From: Mactromeris polynyma
Lineage: Eukaryota > Mollusca > Bivalvia > Venerida > Mactridae
Reading direction: 5' to 3'
DNA: 64,000 nt
Assembly (NCBI GenBank): GCA_032209605.1
Contig: JASFXZ010000007.1
Span: 24,426,264 to 24,490,263, forward strand
Shown here: piece by piece, positions 49,100-61,280 of the stretch
Numbering within the stretch: position 1 is the stretch's first letter
Layout of the letters: each line of letters begins with the position of its first letter
The notes under the pieces: model-generated
The model's database searches: none
What the model was told of the DNA's origin: nothing
Seen by the model: only the letters and a program-made list of their open reading frames with translations
Program-made: the position numbers and the translations under genes

Positions 49100-51248
49100 A
49101 ACTAGAGCTATCACTGAAGGTGATTAATACCCCCACAATACCGCTTTGTCAGACATATTTTTGATAAATTCAAAGATGGCCGCCAGTCAAGACAATGAAA
49201 TTATCTATCACTATCTATCACTACAGGACCACAATCAGAATGTGCCGACAATATACACAACTAGGCTTGGTAGAAATAATTCATGGAAAACCATGTTATG
49301 TGACATGACGGAACAAGTGGTGATTCCCATATAGCCCCCATTGCATATTTTGAAGTGGGGTTATAATAAGAATTGTGTACATTTTAATATTTCGGAGGTG
49401 ATATGAATACCACAGTATGGGAGTCAGGTCAAAATCAATAAAATAGAAAAAATGAACAGTAATATATAGCACTTTGTCACAAAGAAATATAATGATACAT
49501 TCGACTAGAGTATGAACTAGTAACACCAATATATTTGATTTTAACTCCCAAGATCTGAACATTTTGCATTCAAATTCGAACAAATATAGCAACAAAGCGT
49601 ATTAAATTGATACAATTTATATTCGCAATCAAGACATTTTGTTCCATTGTCCTTGACTGCAGTTTCACAGATTTAATCAAATAATCAAACTACCTGGATA
49701 TAACATTATATTATGCCTTATTTCAATGGATTTTAAAAGAAATCCCGTTATTTTCACTGAAAGGCGAGTCTTCAACAACAAAAACAAACCATTTGCTAGT
49801 ATCTGAATGTAATAAACCAAAAATGCTGCCAACAGAACAGTAAGAACTAATCAACAGTTCCTGTGAAATAAAAAACTGAACTTGTATAGAATTGCTCACA
49901 AAAAGCTGGGCAAAATGGAACTAAATCAATGCAAAATATATCAAACAATATGCTAGAAATAACAGTTATTTTCACAGAAAGATAAGTCGTTTAGGCCACT
50001 CCTTTTTTATTTTTTGGTTTACAAGAATTTTTGGGGAAAATGTCCACTGCATGGGTGGTTGAAAAAAAAAAAAAAAAAAAAAGGAAAAAAGTCCCAAAAC
50101 ATACTCTAAAAGGGTGAAAATCAGAGAAATGATTAACAACATTGAAAATTTATATCATTTACTTGACATTTTAATTCTTAAACTGCTATTTAAACATGTA
50201 TTAATACACACAAAGTTTCATAGTTCTAATTAAACACACTGTTTAAATCTTACATACTGTGCATATAAAACATACTTTGAGAACATCAATGAAATTGACT
50301 AGAAAACATGTATATATACTACACTTTTTTCGAAGATACATTTGATATCGCCCAGCCAGACATTTGTTTTGCTTTAAGGCTATGCTGAATATCAAAATAC
50401 ATATTTGAGAAAAAATATGAATTATTTTAACCATGCCAATTACTGTAAACATGTGTCAGAATCAGACTGATAGATTCATCTTTCTTACTGTTCAATAGTT
50501 CATTTCGAATCATTTTAAGTGAAAAAAATCCATATGAAGTTTAGCAATGTCAATTTCTTAAAAATTTGCCACTGTCAACCAGAGTTCAATAAGTGAAATA
50601 CAAATTGAAAAACAGACTTGATTAAAAGCAAATGTCTTTTCTTACCAGCCAAATAAAATTGCCATATTATTCTAGGGGAGTCATGAACTTGAAGCAATAG
50701 ATAACATATTGTGACACATGATAAATTGATATTCTGTAACTGAAATTTTCTGGGCAAGTCACTGACTGCACTGTTTACATAACAAGAAAATTCTGTATGT
50801 CTACTGACAACAGTAAACAAAAATGCAAAAGAAAACCTTTAAGACTCTTATTACAAGCTTACATACTATCAAGTTGACATTAAACTTTAAAAACGAACAC
50901 TTATCCGAAAATAAGCGTATCCGAAATTTATGCAACTTCGCAGTTACTCGCCATGGTCATTGTCGTATATTTCGAGTATTTTAACTGTTGTTATTCAGTT
51001 GTCTGTGGCAAAACACTTCTAAATCATTTGTTTATTAATACAAATCTCAAATTTTAGGAAAAAACAACGAAATTATGTAAAATAGTTAAGATTTACAATG
51101 TTTTGATACGGTCGGGAAAATAATTTTGAAAAAAAAGTGAAATTCGATTTTTATTTTTTTCTACTTTTCGGAAAATTAGACCCGCCGGTTTTGTAAACCA
51201 ATTTATATAAAAGTAGTGGCCTTACAACTAAAAACAAACCATTTGCTA

Positions 51249-51582
51249 GTAAGTGAAAGTAAGAGAAACTATTTTTAGTAACAGTGACCTTGACCTTGGC
51301 CCCACCAGCCCCAATATCGAACTTGACCTGTATCTTCTGATGTTACACCTGTGTACCAAAAATTTTTCAAATCTGTCTAGCCTTTCATGAGTTATCGTCC
51401 GGAAACCATGAAAACAGTAAGTGAAAGTAAGAGAAACTATTTTTAGTAACAGTGACCTTGACCTTGGCCCCACCAGCCCCAATATCGAACTTGACCTGTA
51501 TCTTCTGATGTTACACCTGTGTACCAAAAAATTTTCAAATCTGTCTAGCCTTTCATGAGTTATCGTCCGGAAACCATGAAAA
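51249..51582 (+). repeat. Two tandem 167-bp units
   Basis: AGTAAGTGAAAGTAAGAGAA begins both units (51249 and 51416). The copies are almost identical through GAGTTATCGTCCGGAAACC, so the duplication is recent. Confidence 0.95.
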
Positions 51583-51668
51583 CCGACAGACCGACAGACC
51601 GACAGACTGACAGACCGACAGACCGACCGACCGACCGACCGACCGACCGACCGACCGACCGACCGACA
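51582..51668 (+). repeat. (ACCGAC)/(ACAG)-type microsatellite
   Basis: CCGACAGA units pass into pure (CCGA)n. This directly follows the 167-bp units, as the ACCGACC run follows the units at 36.9 kb. Confidence 0.95.
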
Positions 51669-51681
51669 AGCTCACTCCTAT

Positions 51682-51712
51682 ATACCCCCTCAAACTTCGT
51701 TTGTGGGGGTAT
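51682..51712. other. 31-base terminal hairpin
   Basis: ATACCCCC pairs with GGGGGTAT and CAAAC with GTTTG, separated by one T-T mismatch and closed by loop TTC. A strong 3' hairpin fits the end of a Helitron/Helentron-related non-autonomous element. No CTRR terminus follows. Confidence 0.8.
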
Positions 51713-51715
51713 AAA

Positions 51716-52429
51716 AAAAACATTTATGGTACTTACCGCTAATACATGGAACGCAGATGATGGTGAACGTTTTTTAACAATTATCTTCTTGCCTTCCGCA
51801 TGAACAAATATTTTGTCTCTATCCTTAAGTGGTGTCTATTTATGATTCGCCAAGTGTCTTAATCCCTCAAAATATTCGATAATTAAGTAAATTGAAAATG
51901 AAGTTTTATATAATTAATTTTTTTTTATTTTATCTTCGACACCTAACACACATGCTGTTTATGTAGAATCGTCCTATTTTTCGGGAATCAGCAAGTATTT
52001 ATCATAAACATATCGTTTTAACTTTGTAAAAGACATTTATTCGACAATACAAATGCATTAAAAATATTTTATTTCTAAATCATAAAAATACAAAAAGTAA
52101 CGTGTAATATTTACTGCAGTTTAACCCTTAATAATAAATAGATTCAGTTATAATTAGATGCTCTTACCATAGTCTCAAACATTTCGTGATTCCATTAAAG
52201 GCCCCGCCCTCATGGGCGGCGCCAATAAACATAAAGCAATTGTTTAAAAATGATCTTGCTGATGTTATAACCACGTCTTTGTATGAACATATTGTTATTG
52301 TATATTGGAAGGTTAAAGCCGTAATGGTTTTCATTTTGCAACAAAATGAAACAATTGGGGTTACTGTTTACATAATTAGGTTGATCATGATTAAACACGT
52401 GTTGCAAAGCGTAACTTTTCCTACAGACA
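51716..52429. other. Non-coding; module H trace
   Basis: 52220-52420 contains a diverged module H piece (ATCTTGCTGATGTTATAACC and GATTAAACACGTG). No gene is supported. Confidence 0.4.
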
Positions 52430-53404
52430 TAAATGAATTTTACGAGGAACAAGTAATAGACAAAACAGTTTCCCAAACGTCAATTAGTCAGTAAGTGTCT
52501 TTTCATGATAGTATGCTGTTAATCTTCTATGATAGTATTGATATCTGCACCTCTCTGTAATGGGAGAACATTCCAATTAGTTCCTCTCTTATTTAGTCTC
52601 ATTAGCAATCATAGTACAGGCGCAGATATCTAAATCTACAGCTTATCGGTCAATATGAAGCAATACGAAGAAATAATGTCAATTCAATCCTACGACTATC
52701 ATGCAATGAACATTCATAGTTTGATAGGTTGAATGTCTTTCTGATGAACTATTAACTTTACTGATATATTCCATGCAAATAGAAATTATAATGGGCATAT
52801 TGACGGATCTGTTACATGTATTATCGAATATATATCTTAATTATTGTGTCGTGGATCGTCTAGGATTCACAAATCATTCATGCGTCTGGCTATCATCAAT
52901 TATAAAACATTGGGTGTAGATGATGTTGTTTCGGATTGCAATGACATTTTGTAACATTTTGCTTGGTTATTTGGTTGTTGATAAACCCTTCCTATGGTGG
53001 AATGAATGCTTTCAGTGCTGAATAATTTATAGCGTAGATCCAAAGCAGTCCCGTAATGAGACTAAATTCAATAGATAAGTATATACTGGTTAAGGTACGA
53101 AAAGTAAATGGTGGGTAAAAGTCCACCGTGGAATTGATTATTTACTGTACATTTAAATTAAGTTTTAGCCTCCATGGTATTTTGCCACTGACCGTTCAAA
53201 GGTTGTACTCGCCTATCGTGACCCACTATTATGTTTGTATATTCATCCTTTTGTTTTGAATTTGTTTACTTGTATGTACATATGTTTAACCCCTTTTGTT
53301 TTTGGGGTGACTGTGAATGCGGAATTTCGTCAGCTCGTCTTCTTCGTACTGTGTGTCTTAGCTATGTACTTATCACTGTACATTAACATTAACGTCTTAT
53401 GCAT

Positions 53405-53655
53405 GTGGCGTTCCCTGTAGCAATTTATTCTCTCTCTTTTAAGAGACCATTTCGTTCAAATTAACGTGTAACGCACTCCAATATGAACATGAAATGTAGA
53501 TATTTAACACAAAATGAACGTATATATAAAACAATATGATTGTTTGTTGAAATAGACAAACCGTACTGATAACTGACAGGCATAATTATGGTTAATGGAC
53601 ATTGTTTTGCAATGAATGAATATAGGAAGACGTAAGTTGGTACAGGGAACGCCAC
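53405..53655. repeat. Block C copy of the 15-bp inverted-repeat module
   Basis: GTGGCGTTCCCTGTA at 53405-53419 and its complement at 53641-53655 correspond to 25182-25196 and 24946-24960 of block A. Confidence 0.55.
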
Positions 53656-53977
53656 ATTCACAAGACCATGCTTTCCCAGACAGACCTCTTTATAAGTCAA
53701 ATTCCCTACATGGAACAAACGAGAATGTGTTATGTATTCTGAAGGAGATAAGAACCCATAAGACATGTATGAATCAAATTATAAAGGTGTACTTTTCAAA
53801 TAAATAACAAATATAATTAGTTTAAGCCACTCGCCATCACTTAATTGCATTTTATTGAGTTGTACTGGATATTACTAGCAACATTTCTACATCAAACATA
53901 AAATTTGATGACGGGTTCCAATTGAGAGAAAGTGAGACTTATTCGTCATTACAAATAAGTTTGTATTACAACAATAA

Positions 53978-54991
53978 TCAAAGCGCTGAAAGCGCAGAAA
54001 TACTGGGGCAGTCGAAGTTTCTTGGGACCCGTAAAGACTTCTCAGGCAGTGATTGTAGAAGCATTGCACTGTCTCGCTTGGGGATGGAAAGAGGGAGTGG
54101 TTCACTTACAAGCAATTTTAATTTCAAAGCGTGCATGTATGACTATACGCTCCACACAGCGCTTTGATTCTTCTACCGTTACATTCACCCGCTGCTGTAT
54201 TACCCAGTAATTTTGATATTTGACCTTACGAAATCACCGTTCGTTCCTGATACTAAATGCCATTGGTCGACACGATCACGCGAGTACTGAGTCTATAATA
54301 GATGGGTATTTTCCAGTATTAAACCAATAAAATGTGTACCCAGTGTATAGCCTTTCGCGTCGAAGGAAATTTTGACTATCTAGCTAATCGGTTTTAGTTC
54401 ATGTCATTAAAAGTGTAGCACTTACAGAAGGCAGTGTTTCGTTCATTCATCGAGGCTTGTACTGATACATTTTAAAAATAGCGTGGCGAATCTGATTAAC
54501 AAGATGCCAAGTAACGATATGACGCATTTCAAAATATACACAGATTCCGCACGTACAGTTGTTTAAATGACCTTAAATCACTACACATTTACAGGCATCG
54601 GAATAATTTTGGCATGCCGACGCAACGATAGTCACTTACGTTCGATTTATTTAGTTTTTCTAGCAATGTCAATAGTCTTGGCGGCTTTTCTATGACAATG
54701 AAAGCTTATTCAATGCACACTCGCATAAAGGTAATTTACACATGTTTACTGTCTTACAACGACTCGCTGAATGGCTCTGAACACATGTCGACTCGTCTGT
54801 CTAAATATAGACTAGGATGTGTATTCGCACTGGCTGTGGGGATTGTAAACCGATCAAATGTGTCTAACTCTGATACTAGGATGTGTATTCGCACTGGCTG
54901 TGGGAATTGTGTAACTATCAAATGTGTCTAACTCTGATACGGCTGTTTCCATAATTGCGGTTACTGAAGACATGGAGCTAACGCCCCAGTC
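53978..54991. mobile_element. 1.0-kb insertion in block C flanked by TAA
   Basis: Block A reads continuously through the equivalent point (near 24639-24643). Block C has 1014 extra bases between TAA at 53975-53977 and TAA at 54992-54994, consistent with a 3-bp target duplication. The left 190 bp are bounded by TCAAAGCGCTG (53978-53988) and its complement (54157-54167). 54430-54820 matches intron 1 of copy D inverted. No transposase ORF was seen, and the outer ends are not clear terminal inverted repeats, so it may be composite. Confidence 0.6.
54809..54942 (+). repeat. Two tandem units of about 67 bp
   Basis: CTAGGATGTGTATTCGCACT begins both units (about 54809 and 54876). Each ends with ATCAAATGTGTCTAACTCTG followed by ATAC. 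They lie inside the 1.0-kb insertion. Confidence 0.85.
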
Positions 54992-55179
54992 TAAAAAGTA
55001 GATGCATAATTCGCATAATCTGACAACGTTATTTAGATAACGGTAAAAATCATAGAAGTAAAAAAGTATTGAATTGTACACTGTTACAGATTCAAGGTAA
55101 CCATAAATTAAGATTTTAAAATAATCGTTTTGTTTGAACTCTACCTGTTGTATTTATACTTACAGTGCCATGAAAGTTT

Positions 55180-55436
55180 GTTCGGGGTCGCAAGTTCGAT
55201 TCCCCGCTCCATCACTTACCGTACTAACAGTCTTTCGGACGAGACTTCAAAAAACCGAGGTCCCGTGTATGATGCTTTACATCGAGCAGATAAAAGAACC
55301 AGGGGTGCTTCTGGAACTGGGGTATTTCCTGTATCATGCACTATCCTTCAAAAAATCTAATATGATTAACATTCATCTGGAGGCGTCGCCCATATGGGAA
55401 ACCGATGGCGACGATAAATAAACGCAAATACAAACA
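55180..55436 (+). mobile_element. SINE, block C copy with deleted tRNA head
   Basis: This is the same insertion as 24145-24440. Here about 50 bases of the tRNA-like head, including the A-box region and anticodon arm, are missing between TTGTTCGG and GGTCGC. The B box (AAGTTCGATTCCC) and the body to the end are kept. Confidence 0.65.
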
Positions 55437-56345
55437 AAAGAGTTTGGTCCTTACAAGTTAACCAATTTTATCTTTATATTTAATTGTTAAGCTACCATGT
55501 CTTTTAATACGAACAGTAATCTGTATTACACAAAGCAGTGACCTTGTTTAGTTTACATCGATTGTGAAACAAAATTAGTCTGACAGTGAGATAATACGTT
55601 GACAGTGTGTCGTGCTCATTGTGAAACATGTTTGCTAATGTTAACTGCGCGTTGAATATTGTGTGTGACCCATTTTCTTAATGATAGATGTTTAACCATA
55701 TCAACTTTCCGACACTGAGTCTAATAAAGAAAGGTATACTGATTTGCACGCTAGGCATTTCTTAACTAATATAAAAATGAAACAACTGCATGATCAGGAA
55801 TAAATACCTGACACTTATTTCAGTAACAAGTTGGATGAAATGTGAACACATACGAGTAGTATAATACCCAAACATAAATTGTGTCTGCTATGTTTGCTTA
55901 GGAATATACTGAATACCGAATTTACGTACATTTCGTTAGTAAAACGGACACTTCTGACGTCACTAACTGTTATAATTTACTGGGATTGTCTTTCGAATAA
56001 TAACAAATTCAGTAAAGCATATGTAATGAGTACAGAATAATATAAGGTAACGATTTGAATAAATGTTAATAATGAATTCAGAGATGAAGCAATCAATTTA
56101 ACCATATTTTATCATGTTTAAGTGAGGAATCATATCCAAGTTACAATAAAACTAAACTACAGATGAATTGGGCACCGCTGACACTGTTGAGACGTCAAGA
56201 GACTTTAAAATTGTCGATGTTTCGTTACGCGAGATTTCTTTGTGACTATTTATATTGCAGTATAACTAATTAAGTCGTTTGGAAATGAATAAACAGTACA
56301 ACAGTATGTTATGTTGTATAACAATATTTATTTCGAACATACCAC

Positions 56346-57664
56346 TCAAGCTAGCTCACGTCCATTCGGATATTCCTGACATGGCAGAGATCCACATTTG
56401 ACTTCTGTAACATATAAAAGTTTTCCATGTTGACTCGCCTCCCCATGAAGCACGGCTTCTGGATCGGCATCAACACAAGCATAATCGGTTGCTGAATTGA
56501 AGGTGTAATGGCCAGTCATGAGGTATCCGGTGTATTCTAATGTCCAGTCTTGGTTGCAATCTGTTCGCCCAGGAATCATCACAGTAACAGAGCGTGGAGT
56601 GTTGCACAATACACAAGGTGCATCTTCGTCACCAATTGGTCGTGGAAAAGGCTTAAAGGACGTAGGCTCATATTCTGTTCCACTTATAAACCCACCGATA
56701 TCTTGAATTCCGTCCAGGTATTTTGCCCATGTTGGATGTTCTGGTAGACAGACGAAGCTGGCAGCACCACCTGACACGTCATATGGGGATCCTGCTGTGT
56801 ATCCTGCATTGTGTATAATAAACATTAACTAGGATATTGCATGACGCGTTCACAAAGATATGCATTTGTTTCTTTTGATTCTTAAAACTTACTAAATGTA
56901 AGGCGAGATTAAAGCAAGTCACATATGAATGTCAAATTGGTGAATAGACGTAATGACAAGTATTGTTCGCTTACCTTGTGTATATTATTAAATATGTCAG
57001 CATTTTTAAGCTGAAATATAAAACCAATTATTTACCTACCAGAATAAACCTTCAGCGTGTTATTTCCAGCACAAGTAGTCCGTCCCCATCGTATATATGT
57101 AGAGCCCCTCTCTGTAAAAAAATAGTTTGCAAATTTTATCAATGCTATTGTTTGCGACCCCTCAACATCGTACGAAAAAAAGTATGCTGTGTAATACTGT
57201 TCATCAATTTCATTAAAAAATTTGTAACGTTTATATTACTGTAATGGCATTATGTTTTACACAAGACATGTCTGTTAGAATATATATTACTGTTTGGCGT
57301 ATATATTTACATACATACCAGTAAGTTGTGATTTAACACTAAACATGTCTTGTGTATAGTTTGCTTTCAACATCGAGATCTCTTGTGCCTGATTCGCCTT
57401 CAACATCGCAATTTCTTGTGACTGATTCGCCTTCAACATCGCAAATTCTTGTGACTGATTCGCCTTCAACATCCCAATTTCTTGTGACTGATTCGACTTC
57501 AACATCGCAATTTCTTGTGACTGATTCACTTTCAAAGTCTCTATTTCTTGTCTCAACATCTGAAACTCCATGGCAATATCATCATTACTGTGTAGTAAAA
57601 GTCGTCGTTCTTCACCACAAAGTAGTCCATGAAGTGTCAGTACTATCATAGACAAACCTGCCAT
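56346..57664 (-). CDS. Secreted short-chain collagen C4-like protein, copy C (C-terminally truncated)
   Basis: Exons 57664-57319, 57111-57040 and 56803-56346 have the same phase-1 GT/AG structure as copies A and D, giving 291 aa. The N-terminal segment MAGLSMIVLTLHGLLCG is an apparent signal peptide. The coiled coil has six 11-residue units, the longest in the window. The C4-like domain is intact up to GRELA, where TGA at 56346-56348 replaces the Cys codon of the other copies. The final CVVCSK, with two conserved Cys, is lost, although the bases coding VVCSK and the old TAA still follow. The protein could still be made, but two cysteines would lose partners. It may be a young pseudogene or a truncated variant. 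Confidence 0.75.
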
Positions 57665-58598
57665 ACAATGTAATATAAACCTTGTGAGTTAGTTATTATC
57701 TTAAAAATAACGTATCCACGTATGATTGGATTAGATCGCAAAGTATGTCATTTGTGCGATAATACTTGTGTAGTATTGATTTACTCCGTAGTGCATGTGC
57801 ATTTTAACTTCTACATAGCAAGCATTCAGAATTCAATCATCAATCTACTGTGTCCATAATCTATTTGGCATAATGAGCAAACTCATACTCGTATACATAT
57901 GACATTCCAGAGTATCACCCTTTATGATATGCCGACTGAGAGTGTCATGCTCTAGAGATTTTTTGGATGTTATCATAGTACGATTAGATTGATAGTGTTG
58001 TTGAAAGGAGGTTGGTACTCAAGAGAGGGTCGCTACGATGGCGTTGCACTTTGTGTTTAGTGTGTTTCTGAACAATAACTCGAAATATGGAATTTGTTGA
58101 ACATTTGATATTGTTTACGTATGTGTGTTAACTAAATAAGTTTCAATTCACTTTACTTCAAACGTCTATAATCGAAGGTACACAATTACATACCGTAAAT
58201 AACAACGTTTTGAAACCTCATTATATCCAGGTACAGAGAAAGTAACACAGTAGAACGTCCTTATTCTTCTTACAACAAGTTATGATTACGTTATCTTAAT
58301 TACACTGCTAGTTTTGGTTTATCGTGACAGTACTTAGTAGGCCAGTGTGCAACGTGTGAACTATAGCGATCACTTTAACTGTCAGCTTTTACGGAGCTCC
58401 TTCAGGGACAATATAATTTTTAAGAAATCTGGATCCTTACATTGAACCCTTAATACCTTTTAATTCTTTTTAACGAACGAAAGATTTAATAACTATAAAC
58501 TAATTTTCTATTAATTCCGAATATTTGTACATAAATATCTCGTTTTAACGAAATGCAAGATGAATATGTCATCTAAAAGGATCCTATGCAATTTATAT

Positions 58599-59275
58599 AG
58601 ATAGATATATTTATTTGTGAATTGAACACTGAAAAGTATTTTTTACAAAGCAGCAATAATCATTTTTTACAGTAATAAGCATCGTGACAAATGGCGTTCT
58701 CGGGAGAGATAGTGTATGTAATATACCGCAAAATTAAGGCATATATTACATATAACAATTATAAAACAACATATGTAAGCCAAAATAGTATGACATAGAA
58801 TTATTATAATGCAATACAACATATTGTTGAGCCATACAATTCATGAGCATATATATTTACTCATACATACACATACATATTCCACATACATATATAGATA
58901 TACACGTATATACATGTACATAATATGCATATACCCCTACACACACACACACACACACACATATACATATACATATAAAACATACATGTACAAACACAAG
59001 TAGCACAATCATTTAGGGTATATAGAACAACATTGCATTACAACATCAAGAATAAATATGTTTAGACAAAACATGTATAAGTCACCATTGCATGCTGGTT
59101 TTGTCTTTCAGTGAAAGCGTGGTGTACGAAAATGGCTAGGTTTCTAATTTCGGTAACATTTTCACTAGTAATTAATTGTAAAAATTTGAACATATTTGGA
59201 TTTTGTCAATAAAAGCGTTTAATTCATTTGTTTCGACTTTCTTTGTAAATAGGACATTGTACGACGAAATGAATA
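58599..59275 (-). pseudogene. LINE 3'-end fragment inserted in block C
   Basis: Block D reads straight through the equivalent site (near 11519-11523), so about 677 bp were inserted here. On the minus strand the insertion starts with CPIYKESRNK and NPNMFKFLQLITSENVTEIR-like coding sequence, the C-terminal end of a LINE ORF2 with stops. It continues through an untranslated region with a (TG)n run (58936-58963 on the plus strand as CA) and ends in ACAAATAAATATATCTATC. This is a standard 5'-truncated LINE copy, of a family resembling the LINE at 1334-6235 at its C-terminus. Confidence 0.7.
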
Positions 59276-59471
59276 TATGCTAAGTTGTATTTTTACGGTA
59301 ACATAATATATCTTTTCCGGACAAAAAAGATCAAATAGTCGTTGATAAGTCGGTGAATTTAGCAGTAACAATAGTAGCAGCAATACTAGCAGTAACAGCA
59401 GTAATACTGCAGCTACTCGACACTATCTGGCGGCCAACAAAACAATAGCAGTGACAGAAGTGGAGGCTCAC

Positions 59472-59580
59472 TTAAACAGCTTGTATTCCGTCAATATGTT
59501 TGGCCAATGTTGGTTGTTCTGGTAGACAAACGAAGCTGGTAGCACCATCTATCAAGAAATGTGGGGATCCTGCTGTAAAA
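59472..59580 (-). pseudogene. C4-like exon 3 fragment, block C
   Basis: This corresponds to 11716-11824: SFVCLPEQP, then LAKHIDGIQ and a stop. It is more conserved at its start (TAGSPH) than the block D scrap. Confidence 0.7.
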
Positions 59581-60994
59581 ACTGTAAACGAAACGTATAA
59601 CCGAAAAAGAACATGTCAATATACCTCTTACGAATCTTTTAAACCCGAAAAGTTAAACTGTGTCTATGTTGTGCAATCTGAGTTAGATACGTATTTACTC
59701 AGTAGTGCTCCTTCTTGTCGATTGTAATATATGCAAATTATATTTGAAACTTATTTTTTTCATTCAAATAAATTACTCTATAAATGTCAAACAATATTGA
59801 AAATGTGCATCAACGTTTCATTATATCAATATCGCCTTAATACATTTCGGGAGTCTGATTGCAGTTATATGTTGTGGTAGCTACGCGAATAGTTAAAACT
59901 TACCGGTTCTCTGGAATTAATTATCACTCAATACCAAGTGACCCTTCCGCAGTCAGCTGACAACTGCTCCGCCGCATGTTAAACAATTAACCGTAGCCAA
60001 ATGTCATCGAATGATAGAACCTCCGGGCTGCGGGCAGCATGCTTAAATGAGACATGGAGTATTATTAATGGTTTGATTATAACGTTATTTTTATTTTACT
60101 TTCTTCAAACACGACTAGCACCACAAACCAGATTATACCTTCTCTGTATTATTCCTGTCACAAGGAGTCGGTCTGTATGCAAAAGTATGTCATTTTATTA
60201 CCAACCAACTATCATTGAAGAATAAATCGGCTTTAAGACAAATATATGAAATAAACATGGTATTGACTTATAAGTGAATGCATTAACGTCTTTTTCAGTA
60301 AATCGTCAAATTACTATTCCCGTCGTTCAGTGTATTTAATTTGTGCGTGTGCTTTATGAACGCTGTAATAACATATTTGCAAAAATATGCCCTTGTCCTA
60401 CTTAAACATACACGTGAAATGAAAAACTAACAAAATGGTTCATTATTGGCCGTCAGTGTTCTCGCTGTGAAACATGCAGTGATGAGTTTAATCAGTTTTA
60501 CTATATAATGCATACACAGTGCCTTTATTTCTGAATTTAGTTTTTGCAGAACACTTTAACTTGAAACACAAATATATCGTACAAGACAAGAAATCGGAGT
60601 TCCATCACATTCCTTATTCACACATGTCATATTATCTACGTGCCATTTTTCTTAATCGTATGAGGCTTGTAAACATAGTCTAGGTCATAGAGATAAAACT
60701 TCAATGACATTAGTTTCCAAACCTTACGATGCGATATGACAGGTGGTGTCAACATTGTTAAACAAAGATATTGATATAAAACTTAATCTATATGTCATAC
60801 ATCATGGCTAAGTTTAAGTTAAGAAGTTAAGGCGTTGAATATAATTAAATGCGAATAAAGTACAAATACTGCCTTCAATATTCATTTGTTCATTTGATGT
60901 CCTAAATTGTGTCTTACAAAGATGCTGCAATATTCAATAGGAAAATCAAACTACTTAGGCATAATGCGTTGTTCTGATCAAACATAGTTACGTT

Positions 60995-61280
60995 ATGCCT
61001 CGGTCAGATACGACCTACATGTGGTCCCGGGCTTGTACGGGCAGTCAGTACGAAATCACCGTCTAGTGAGGTCCTAGTCACTAGTATACAAACGTCCTAC
61101 GTGCTCTATGCGTGTTGTTACGATATTGTGGTCACGGGCTCGTAAGAACCCGTACGTATACCCTAAGAGTCATGTACTTTGCACGTGCAGTAACATACAT
61201 GCTGATGCCGTATGGGCTTGGGACCAGCCCGTAAGAGCAATATTGCTGGGCCGTATATTGCTCGTACGCGGAACATTTAT
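60995..61280. repeat. GTACG-rich palindromic repeat, block C copy
   Basis: This is the counterpart of 13245-13500, somewhat longer, with additional inverted words (CACGGGCTCGTAAG, CCCGTACG, GGGCTTGGGACC, AGCCCGTAAG). Confidence 0.45.

Larger units (their letters stand above)
49100..51715. mobile_element. Composite dispersed-repeat region ending in a hairpin
   Basis: The left edge has GATTAATACCCCCACAATAC and the right edge has a hairpin with ATACCCCC and GGGGGTAT. AACAAAAACAAACCATTTGC at about 49778 recurs, nearly identical, at about 51226. A 22-base A-run lies near 50063. A short open frame at 49146-49334 has no recognised domain. It may be a single 2.6-kb non-autonomous element or two nested ones. 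Confidence 0.45.

Noticed and set aside
51246..51527. 93-codon minus-strand ORF with internal repetition
   Set aside because: It simply reads the two tandem 167-bp non-coding units.
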